Of a stretch of DNA of 11,875 nt, positions 6,103 to 11,875 are shown piece after piece. Both the position numbers and the translations under genes were made by a program. The stretch comes from Gammaproteobacteria bacterium. Lineage in GTDB: Bacteria > Pseudomonadota > Gammaproteobacteria > SZUA-229. The notes below the pieces were generated by a model. That model was not told the origin of the DNA. It saw only the letters and a list, made by a program, of their open reading frames with translations, and made no database searches. Positions within the stretch are counted from its first letter, which is position 1; every line of letters starts with the position of its first letter. The stretch covers positions 1 through 11,875 of the forward strand of contig JAGLQT010000082.1 in the NCBI GenBank assembly GCA_023136715.1, written 5' to 3'.

Positions 6103-7241
6103 ATAAATTTCTCCAGAATATCATTCAGGAAGCGGTAACCTTTATCGCTACAGCGAATACCCCAGTCATCCATTAGCAACAATTCAGCGTCAATAGTCAG
6201 GCATGCCTCAATGACTGCCTTTCTATCAAGTCCCGTATTTAGTTCAAACACTTCATAGCTAAAGCCATTTTTTAGCCGCAGTGCGTTAAGTAAAAACTCA
6301 AAGATTAATTCATCTACTTTGATTTCCGATTGACCAGATAGCGGACTGCTTGCTGCGTGAGTCATATAGTCTTCGGGTTGCCTGCGCTTCCATCGGCGCA
6401 ATATTTTTCCGCTAGAAGTGTCGGTGATTTTCCCGTGTGCACCTGCGCCAATACCAATGTAGTCGCCAAAGTTCCAGTAATTTAAATTATGAATGCATTG
6501 CTTGTCGGGCAGTGAGAAAGCAGAGACCTCATATTGCTTAAAACCATTATTGTTCAAAGCATCATGACATTGGTTTTGCATGTCCCAGAGTGTTTCCATA
6601 TCGGGGGTAACAGGTGGGTGCTTGTGAAAAAAAGTGTTGGCTTCAATGGTCAGCTGGTAATGGGAGATATGTTGGACATTTTGATTGCAGGCTATTTTAA
6701 TATCATTGATTGCCTGTTTAATGTTTTGCTCAGGCAGGCCAAACATGAGATCAAGATTTATATTATCAAAACCGGCTTCTTGCGCTGTATTGATGGCAGA
6801 CATTGCTTGCTGTGCATCGTGAACACGGCCGATATTTTTTAAATGCTGATCGTTGAAACTTTGAATGCCAATGGATAAACGATTAATGCCTGCGGCATGA
6901 AATTCAGAAAAGTTTTTTTGCTCAAAAGTTCCAGGATTGGCTTCCATGGTTACTTCGATGTTGTCATCGAAAGTCATACGTTGTTGTGCGCCTTCAATAA
7001 TGCGGTTTATAGTATCAGGTGAAAAGATACTGGGTGTACCTCCACCGAAAAAAATACTTTTTATCGGGCGGGCGTTTACCGTTTCCAGTTCTGTATCAAG
7101 ATCAGCCATGAGTGCAGCAAGATATTTTTTTTCATCAATACTGTTGCTGATGTGTGAATTGAAATCACAGTAGGGGCATTTTTTTACGCACCAGGGAATG
7201 TGTACGTACAAACTTAGGGGTGGTAGTAGCTGGTTATTCAT
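6099..7241 (-). CDS. hemW: Heme chaperone HemW (radical SAM, HemN-like)
   Basis: Radical-SAM family heme chaperone that delivers heme to membrane proteins; often misannotated as oxygen-independent coproporphyrinogen oxidase. 380 residues from ATG 7241 (381 from GTG 7244), matching the family. Numbering from the GTG: iron-sulfur ligands Cys19, Cys23 and Cys26 in WCVKKCPYCDF; GGGTPS at 66-71 for SAM; EANPGT at 100-105; and HNLNYW at 251-256, the heme-binding HNxxYW motif that marks HemW rather than HemN. I prefer the ATG because ATG starts are commoner and the distance to PPLSLY fits homologs. Neither start has a Shine-Dalgarno. The gene begins about 20 nt after the AmpG-like gene, so translation may be coupled. 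Its 3' end overlaps the convergent DUF4124 gene. Confidence 0.95.
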   Translation of the reverse strand: MNNQLLPPLSLYVHIPWCVKKCPYCDFNSHISNSIDEKKYLAALMADLDTELETVNARPIKSIFFGGGTPSIFSPDTINRIIEGAQQRMTFDDNIEVTMEANPGTFEQKNFSEFHAAGINRLSIGIQSFNDQHLKNIGRVHDAQQAMSAINTAQEAGFDNINLDLMFGLPEQNIKQAINDIKIACNQNVQHISHYQLTIEANTFFHKHPPVTPDMETLWDMQNQCHDALNNNGFKQYEVSAFSLPDKQCIHNLNYWNFGDYIGIGAGAHGKITDTSSGKILRRWKRRQPEDYMTHAASSPLSGQSEIKVDELIFEFLLNALRLKNGFSYEVFELNTGLDRKAVIEACLTIDAELLLMDDWGIRCSDKGYRFLNDILEKFI

Positions 7242-7260
7242 CACTTATGAATGATGACAC

Positions 7261-8526
7261 TTACGATTCTGTCTGTAAGCGTTTGTCTAGCCAGTAGAGT
7301 AGCAATAAACCGGGAAGTGCAATTAAGGTGCAGAAAATGAAGAAACTGAACCAGCCCATACTCTCAGCCATAAAACCGGTGGGTGCAGCAGCAAACACAC
7401 GAGGCATGCCCATGAAACTGGTGAGCAGTGCATATTGTGTTGCGGTAAATCGCTTGTCTGTCAGGCTGGCCATGAATGCAATGAAGGCGGCAGTGCCAAG
7501 ACCTGCGCTCAGGTTTTCAAAAGTAATGACAAAACCAAGCGCGACGGGATTGTAGCCAATGACTGCCAGTGCTGCAAAGCCTGCTGTGGATAGTGCCTGT
7601 AGCAGGCCAAACCATATCAGGCCAAAGAATATACCAAAGCGCATGATCATCAGGCCGCCGAGAAAGGTGCCGCCTATGGTAGCCCAGAAGCCAAATAATT
7701 TTACGATTGAGCCAATTTCGGTTTTGCTGAAACCCAGTTCAAGGTAAAAGGGAATGGTCATCTGGCTGGCCATTGTATCGCCAACCTTATAAAGAAAAAT
7801 AAAGAGGAGAATCAGAATAGCGTGTTTACGGGTGAAGTATTCTTTGAATGGATTGATCACTGCTTCCCGTAAAGTGCTCGGGTGGCCATGATTCATTTCA
7901 GGTTCTTTAGCCAGTAATGTTGCGATAATGCTGCCTGCCATAACAGTAGCCATGACCAGATAGACGCTCTGGTAAGACATGTAATCAGCCATGATCAGGC
8001 CACCGCCAGTGGCCAGTAGAATACCAATACGATAACCACTGACGTATAAAGCAGCGCCCATGCCCTGTTCGTCATCGCTTAATGACTCTCTTCGGTAGGC
8101 ATCAATAACAATGTCCTGACTGGCAGAAAAAAAACTAAGCAGCAGTGCGGCGACAGCTGTCATCATTAATAATTGTGATGGATCAGAGAAAGCGAGCAGG
8201 CCAATGGCGGCTGTGAGAAAAAGTTGCCATATCAGCAACCAGCCTCGTCGTCGCCCTAGTAATGATGGAATATAACGATCCATCAGCGGTGCCCATAGGA
8301 ATTTTAAAGTGTAGGGCAGGCCAACTAATGCAAACAAACCTATTGTGCCAAGATCAACACCAGATTCTTTCATCCATGCCTGCAGAACAGTGGATGTTAA
8401 AAACAGGGGTAGGCCACCAGCAAAGCCCATAACCAGAGCGGTTAACATTCGTGCAGTGAATATTGCAAAGAAGACCTGCTGCCAGGATTTTTTATGTTGC
8501 TCCAGTTTAGGCTGCGTATGTTCCAA
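7261..8526 (-). CDS. AmpG-like MFS permease (muropeptide importer family)
   Basis: Inner-membrane major facilitator protein, 421 residues with about 12 hydrophobic segments. AmpG proteins import GlcNAc-anhydromuropeptides for cell-wall recycling and can feed beta-lactamase induction. AmpG-type signatures: GFAGGLP (34-40), YTLKFLWAPLMDR (72-84), GRRRGW (91-96) and SASQDIVIDAYR (134-145). It is shorter than E. coli AmpG (491 residues), which has extra C-terminal segments, so the substrate is inferred. The start is TTG at 8526, the first possible start after the in-frame xthA stop. The next ATG (residue 27) would remove part of the first membrane segment. No Shine-Dalgarno is visible; translation probably depends on coupling to xthA, whose stop is 3 nt upstream. 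Confidence 0.87.
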   Translation of the reverse strand: MEHTQPKLEQHKKSWQQVFFAIFTARMLTALVMGFAGGLPLFLTSTVLQAWMKESGVDLGTIGLFALVGLPYTLKFLWAPLMDRYIPSLLGRRRGWLLIWQLFLTAAIGLLAFSDPSQLLMMTAVAALLLSFFSASQDIVIDAYRRESLSDDEQGMGAALYVSGYRIGILLATGGGLIMADYMSYQSVYLVMATVMAGSIIATLLAKEPEMNHGHPSTLREAVINPFKEYFTRKHAILILLFIFLYKVGDTMASQMTIPFYLELGFSKTEIGSIVKLFGFWATIGGTFLGGLMIMRFGIFFGLIWFGLLQALSTAGFAALAVIGYNPVALGFVITFENLSAGLGTAAFIAFMASLTDKRFTATQYALLTSFMGMPRVFAAAPTGFMAESMGWFSFFIFCTLIALPGLLLLYWLDKRLQTES

Positions 8527-8529
8527 GAG

Positions 8530-9306
8530 TTAGCTCAAGTCAAAATCGTAATCAATGATTAGCGGTGAATGATCCGAGAAGCGTTCATCTTTATAAATGC
8601 TCGCGTCTTTTACCAGCGGAGCCAGTTTGGGTGTGATGATCTGATAATCAATGCGCCACCCAGTATTGTTAGCCCAGGCCTGACCGCGGTTCGACCACCA
8701 GGTGTACTGGTGTTCTTCCTGATTGACGACGCGGAAGGCATCGACGTAGCCGACTTCATCAAGCAGCGTATCCAGCCAGGCGCGTTCTTCGGGCAGGAAG
8801 CCGGAGTTTTTCTGGTTGCCGCGCCAGTTTTTGATGTCGATTTTTTTGTGCGCGATATTCCAGTCGCCACAAACAATAAATTCGCGACGCTTGCGACGTA
8901 GACTTTGCAAATAAGTCATAAAACGCCCCATGAAATCGAATTTCACCGCCTGCCTTTCTTCGCTGGCGGAGCCAGAGTGCATGTACAGGGAGATGATGCT
9001 CAGTTTTTCAAACTGGAATTCCAGATAGCGGCCTTCAACATCAATATCGTGCCAGCCGATACCTTCAATAATCTTTTTGGGTTTAACCTTGCTGTAGATG
9101 GCGACACCGCTGTAGCCTTTTTTCTCAGCATCGTGGTAGTGGCAGAAATAGCCGTTCGGTTTGAACTGCTCATGGGTGAGCTGGTGTTCCTGCGCTTTAG
9201 TTTCCTGAATACAGATTACGTCGGCATCAACTTTTTTCAGCCATTCAAAAAAGCCTTTTTTGGCCGCAGCGCGGATGCCATTGGTGTTTGCAGATATGAT
9301 TCTCAT
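8530..9306 (-). CDS. xthA: Exodeoxyribonuclease III / AP endonuclease
   Basis: Mg-dependent base-excision-repair enzyme that cuts 5' of abasic sites and degrades duplex DNA from 3' ends. 258 residues, close to the family's usual length. Catalytic residues of the endonuclease/exonuclease/phosphatase fold: Asn7 in SANTNG, Glu35 in IQETK, Tyr109, Asp148 and Asn150 in GDWN, Asp220 in WRIDYQ, and Asp245-His246 in FSDHSPL. The start fits homologs exactly (MRIISANTNG). No Shine-Dalgarno precedes the ATG, and an extended -10-like TGGTATCAT ends 10 nt before it. First gene of the leftward xthA - AmpG-like - hemW set; divergent from pyrE. The gene could equally be named exoA. Confidence 0.95.
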   Translation of the reverse strand: MRIISANTNGIRAAAKKGFFEWLKKVDADVICIQETKAQEHQLTHEQFKPNGYFCHYHDAEKKGYSGVAIYSKVKPKKIIEGIGWHDIDVEGRYLEFQFEKLSIISLYMHSGSASEERQAVKFDFMGRFMTYLQSLRRKRREFIVCGDWNIAHKKIDIKNWRGNQKNSGFLPEERAWLDTLLDEVGYVDAFRVVNQEEHQYTWWSNRGQAWANNTGWRIDYQIITPKLAPLVKDASIYKDERFSDHSPLIIDYDFDLS

Positions 9307-9316
9307 AATGGGGCGT

Positions 9317-9325
9317 ATGATACCA
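9317..9325 (-). promoter_or_regulatory. Candidate extended -10 box for xthA
   Basis: On the minus strand, TGG TATCAT (9325-9317) fits an extended -10 (TGn plus TATAAT-like). There is no good -35 at 17 bp; TTGCAG at 9349-9344 is 21 bp away from the -10. A start site about 7 nt downstream would leave only 3-5 nt before the ATG. Confidence 0.4.
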
Positions 9326-9381
9326 GCTTGTACCGCTTTGAGGCTGCAAATCCTTTATACTTACACCTCGTTTTAACCATC

Positions 9382-9389
9382 TATATAAA
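9382..9389 (+). promoter_or_regulatory. Candidate -10 box for pyrE, close to the start codon
   Basis: TATATAAA at 9382-9389 offers overlapping -10 boxes (TATATA, TATAAA). The ATG is at 9396, about 7 nt downstream, so transcription could begin at or next to the start codon. The -35 region (TTACAC at 9361-9366) is poor. No Shine-Dalgarno is present. Confidence 0.4.
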
Positions 9390-9395
9390 ATAGTC

Positions 9396-10037
9396 ATGCA
9401 AGCCTATAAAAAACAGTTTATTCAACTCGCCATTAAATATCAGGTATTACGCTTCGGTGAATTTACCCTCAAATCAGGTCGTGTCAGCCCCTATTTTTTC
9501 AATGCGGGTTTATTCAACACGGGAGCAGCTCTAGCTGAATTAGGCAAAAGCTACGCCGCCGCACTGGTTGATAAAAACCTGGATTACGATGTGCTGTTTG
9601 GTCCCGCTTATAAAGGTATCCCGCTGGTTTCAACGTTGGCGGTTGCACTCTCTGTTGACCATGGTATCGACAAGCCCTACGCCTTTAACCGTAAAGAAGC
9701 CAAAGATCATGGTGAAGGTGGCAGCATCGTCGGTGCTGCTCTGGAAGGCAAAGTGCTGATTGTCGATGATGTGATCACCGCTGGCACCGCGATTCGTGAA
9801 GCGGTCGATATTATCAGAGCAGAAGGGGGGAAAGCTTCATCGGTACTGATCGCGCTGGATCGGCAGGAAAAAGGTAAAGCCGAAAAATCGGCTATACAGG
9901 AAGTGCAGGATGATTATGGGATTCCAGTGAGCAGCATTATTACTATGACGGACTTGATTGATTACCTGGAAACCGACGAGCAGTTTAAAGATTATCTGCC
10001 TGCGATGAAGGCTTATCGGGATGAGTATGGGGTTTAA
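9396..10037 (+). CDS. pyrE: Orotate phosphoribosyltransferase
   Basis: Joins orotate and PRPP to give OMP in de novo pyrimidine synthesis; cytoplasmic dimer. 213 residues, the same length class as E. coli PyrE. The N-terminus (YKKQFIQLAIKYQVLRFGEF) aligns directly with the enterobacterial protein, which supports this ATG. Lys26 is in TLKSG; FGPAYKGIPL is at 68-77 with Lys73; the catalytic loop NRKEAKDHGEGG is at 98-109; and the PRPP-binding motif VLIVDDVITAGTA is at 120-132. The gene stands alone: xthA diverges 89 bp upstream, and the TauE/SafE permease converges 9 nt downstream with no terminator between them. I see no rph-type attenuator upstream, so the E. coli control scheme is absent here. 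Confidence 0.97.
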   Translation: MQAYKKQFIQLAIKYQVLRFGEFTLKSGRVSPYFFNAGLFNTGAALAELGKSYAAALVDKNLDYDVLFGPAYKGIPLVSTLAVALSVDHGIDKPYAFNRKEAKDHGEGGSIVGAALEGKVLIVDDVITAGTAIREAVDIIRAEGGKASSVLIALDRQEKGKAEKSAIQEVQDDYGIPVSSIITMTDLIDYLETDEQFKDYLPAMKAYRDEYGV

Positions 10038-10046
10038 GAAAGACTT

Positions 10047-10796
10047 TTACCCCATTACCAGTTTCAAACCTACCAGTAAGGTCACCACTTCAAAGCTTCG
10101 TTTAATCAGTGTATTGCCCTTAACAATAGCGAGATGCGCGCCCAGATAGCCGCCGATCACCGAACCCAGTAATAAAGCGGGTATCCATAACCAGTGAATC
10201 TCACCCAGTATGCCCAGCGTGATGGCACCTGCACCATTCCAGAAAAGCCCGACCAGTATCAGCGTATAGGCAACGGCGCGTTTGTAGTCCAGGCCGAACC
10301 ACTGCACCAGCCACAGTGTGACGAATAAACCGGTGCCTGAAGTGAGTGAACCATTGAGTATGCCGATGATGAAAAGTGTGATGCCGCCGAGCAGGTATCC
10401 ATTTCTATTTCGATGTGTAGGTTGGTAATTTTGCCCAAGTCGGGGTGAGAAAAATGAATAGATGCTTAGGCCGAGGGTTAGTATGCCGAGCGCAATTTCG
10501 GCCATCCGGTCGGGAACTTGAAGGATGAAGCTGGCACCAAGAATGACCCCAGGTAGGCCGCTTGCGACAATAAATAAGGAAAATTGGCGTTCAAGGTGGC
10601 TTTCTTTCAGATGTCTTATGGTGGCACCAACGCCCAGTGCAACCGTGGCAACCTTGTGGGTGGCTACAGCAACGCCAAAGGGAAGCCCCAGGAAAATCAG
10701 TACGGGTAATTGAATAAGACCAGCGCCGCCACCGGACAGAGCTGAGAAGATATTGGCTAATAGGGAGATGATAAAAATGAGTATTTGGTCAAACAT
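10047..10796 (-). CDS. TauE/SafE (TSUP) family membrane permease
   Basis: Inner-membrane protein of the sulfite exporter TauE/SafE family, 249 residues with about 8 hydrophobic segments in two halves. Family-type motifs: SGGGAGLIQLPVL (21-33) in the first half and NGSLTSGTGLF (148-158) in the second. Members transport sulfite, sulfoacetate or other organic acids and anions; the substrate cannot be read from the sequence, and no sulfur gene is adjacent. ATG at 10796 has no clear Shine-Dalgarno, although the hydrophobic N-terminus supports this start. It diverges from a secreted DUF4124 gene over 91 bp and faces pyrE with a 9-nt gap. Confidence 0.88.
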   Translation of the reverse strand: MFDQILIFIISLLANIFSALSGGGAGLIQLPVLIFLGLPFGVAVATHKVATVALGVGATIRHLKESHLERQFSLFIVASGLPGVILGASFILQVPDRMAEIALGILTLGLSIYSFFSPRLGQNYQPTHRNRNGYLLGGITLFIIGILNGSLTSGTGLFVTLWLVQWFGLDYKRAVAYTLILVGLFWNGAGAITLGILGEIHWLWIPALLLGSVIGGYLGAHLAIVKGNTLIKRSFEVVTLLVGLKLVMG

Positions 10797-10829
10797 GACT
10801 ATCTATTTCTGCAAAGATTTAGCTAAACA

Positions 10830-10859
10830 TTGCGCCAGAGTAGAATAAATGTCTATACT
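10830..10859 (+). promoter_or_regulatory. Possible promoter of the secreted DUF4124 gene
   Basis: TTGCGC at 10830-10835, an 18-bp spacer and TATACT at 10854-10859. The -10 is good and the -35 moderate. The start site would be near 10866, about 22 nt before the ATG and upstream of the ribosome-binding site. Confidence 0.45.
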
Positions 10860-10887
10860 CTAAAGATTGTTATTAAGGGGTTTTTTA

Positions 10888-11559
10888 ATGAAACACAAAT
10901 TGTTGCCGTTATTTGCTTTACTTTTTATCTGTTCATCGCCTGTGCATGCAAAAATGTACAAATGGGTGGATGAAGAGGGTAATACTCATTTTGGCGATAG
11001 AATCCCTGATCGGTTCTTAACTAAAGAGCATAAAGAGTTAAATGAGCAGGGCGCAGTAGTAGAAGCGCATGAAGAGGTTAAGGTCGAAACCAAAGAGGAG
11101 AGGAAGGAAAAAATACGACTTGAGCTAATTGAAAAGGAAAAGCAAAAAAAAGCTAAGGAGCAAGCTAAGCAAGATAGAGTATTGCTGGACACTTATACTA
11201 CAGAGCGAGATTTGGATGCTGCACTTAAGGCACGTCTGGATGCGGTGGGCTCACAATTGCAGCTTTCAGAGAGTATTATTGCCGATACAAAACGTAAACT
11301 GGATTTGACAGAAAAGCAGATTACGCGACTTAAAGCAGGTGGCAAAGAAGTGCCGAAAAATATTCTGGATAAAATGCGGAGCGAAGAAAAGCAGCTAAAA
11401 ATACATCAAGAAGTTGCCGCAGGTCACCAAAAAAGAAAGCAGGAGATCAGTGATCAGTTTGATTCTTATATCAAACGTTTTCGTGAGCTTAAAGCCGAAC
11501 AGCAGATTGTTAGAGAAAAACGTGAAGCTCGACGTCGCGAGGCTTTAGGTCTGGATTAA
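10888..11559 (+). CDS. Secreted DUF4124 protein with long coiled-coil region, function unknown
   Basis: 223 residues from ATG 10888. AAGGGG at 10875-10880, 7 nt upstream, fixes this start rather than a TTG 21 nt earlier. A signal peptide (MKHKLLPLFALLFICSSPVHA) is cleaved after VHA at about residue 21. A DUF4124 motif follows at once, KMYKWVDEEGNTHFGDRIP (22-40). The rest is very rich in Lys, Glu, Arg and Gln: about 60-105, then 105-150 and 160-217, all predicted helical and probably coiled coil, ending in an Arg-rich tail. It is likely periplasmic and may be a scaffold or partner protein, but no function is established. It is cleaved and long-coiled, unlike the membrane-anchored DUF4124 protein at 5638-6102. 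Confidence 0.87.
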   Translation: MKHKLLPLFALLFICSSPVHAKMYKWVDEEGNTHFGDRIPDRFLTKEHKELNEQGAVVEAHEEVKVETKEERKEKIRLELIEKEKQKKAKEQAKQDRVLLDTYTTERDLDAALKARLDAVGSQLQLSESIIADTKRKLDLTEKQITRLKAGGKEVPKNILDKMRSEEKQLKIHQEVAAGHQKRKQEISDQFDSYIKRFRELKAEQQIVREKREARRREALGLD

Positions 11560-11565
11560 GTTGTT

Positions 11566-11598
11566 AAAGCTAACTCGCCCATATTGAGCTAGCTTTTT
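11566..11598. terminator. Terminator between the DUF4124 gene and argB
   Basis: AAAGCTAACTC (11566-11576) pairs with GAGCTAGCTTT (11586-11596) except for one A-C mismatch, with a 9-nt loop. On the + strand TTTTT (11594-11598) overlaps the 3' arm. The 3' arm contains the argB stop codon. It is plausibly bidirectional, but the T-run is short. Confidence 0.65.
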
Positions 11599-11875
11599 AT
11601 CAGTGTTCCAACACCTTCGTCAGTGAGCAGTTCGAGTAGTACGGCATGTTCAACACGGCCATCGATAATATGAGAGGTTTTTACGCCAGAGTTGACAGCA
11701 TCTAGCGCGCAGTCAACTTTTGGTAGCATGCCGCCATGAATGGTACCATCCGCTTTTAATTTATCGACATCATCGACCTTGAGCCCGGTCAGAATATTAC
11801 CCTGCTTATCCAGAATGCCTGCGGTATTGGTCAGTAATAATAACTTTTCGGCACCCAGTACACTGGCCATTTTTC
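11589..11875 (-). CDS. argB: Acetylglutamate kinase, 5' part outside the window
   Basis: Phosphorylates N-acetylglutamate, the second step of arginine synthesis. Only the C-terminal 94 residues or so are visible. The frame is open to the window edge, so the ATG at 11870 is internal. Diagnostic stretches: VLGAEKLLLLTNTAGILD (the amino-acid kinase nucleotide-binding side), GGMLPKVDCALDAVNSGV, and the ending IDGRVEHAVLLELLTDEGVGT. The full protein is usually about 300 residues. The stop TAG lies inside the hairpin shared with the convergent DUF4124 gene. Confidence 0.95.
   Translation of the reverse strand, partial: KMASVLGAEKLLLLTNTAGILDKQGNILTGLKVDDVDKLKADGTIHGGMLPKVDCALDAVNSGVKTSHIIDGRVEHAVLLELLTDEGVGTLIKS

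Noticed and set aside
8905..9393. A 162-codon + strand frame opposite xthA and the intergenic region
   Set aside because: It is antisense to the conserved xthA sequence, has no ribosome-binding site, and runs into the pyrE promoter region.
10867..10887. TTG start 21 nt upstream for the secreted DUF4124 protein
   Set aside because: AAGGGG is correctly spaced for ATG 10888, and the ATG gives a cleaner signal peptide; the TTG would lie almost at the inferred transcription start.
1..11875. Mobile elements, CRISPR, toxin-antitoxin or defence genes
   Set aside because: All long frames are assigned to housekeeping or envelope families; no terminal repeats, spaced repeat arrays or recombinase motifs were seen.

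Overview
The window is a chromosomal housekeeping segment, most likely from a moderate-GC gammaproteobacterium. The evidence is an AmpG-type muropeptide permease, a HemW next to it, an enterobacterial-style PyrE N-terminus, a MaeB-type malic enzyme core, a zinc-type L31 and two DUF4124 proteins, which are common in gamma- and betaproteobacteria. I cannot name a genus. I see no insertion sequence, phage gene, CRISPR array, tRNA or rRNA. Both ends cut genes: typA lacks its 5' part and argB its 5' part.

Layout, left to right. typA/bipA (translation GTPase, +) is followed by a small cold-shock protein gene (+) with a near-consensus promoter and a leader of about 145 nt. A perfect 13-bp hairpin separates it from the convergent malate dehydrogenase gene mdh (-). 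Upstream of mdh, and split from it by a textbook terminator, lies rpmE - secreted thermonuclease-family protein - malic enzyme, read leftward. mdh and malic enzyme together handle malate (to oxaloacetate and to pyruvate). A divergent AT-rich region leads to a membrane-anchored DUF4124 protein (+). Its stop codon overlaps that of the leftward cluster xthA - AmpG-like permease - hemW. pyrE (+) diverges from xthA across only 89 bp. A TauE/SafE-type permease (-) faces pyrE, a secreted coiled-coil DUF4124 protein (+) diverges from it, and the window closes with the 3' end of argB (-).

I did not find a clearly new system. The points worth a second look are regulatory: (1) the intrinsic terminator of rpmE lies inside the codons for the signal peptide of the downstream nuclease; (2) a perfect 10-bp inverted repeat brackets the -10 box of the cold-shock promoter; (3) a 38-codon open frame fills the cold-shock leader and stops 2 nt before the cold-shock start; (4) the divergent xthA and pyrE genes both lack a Shine-Dalgarno sequence and have -10-like boxes so close to ATG that both mRNAs may be leaderless.
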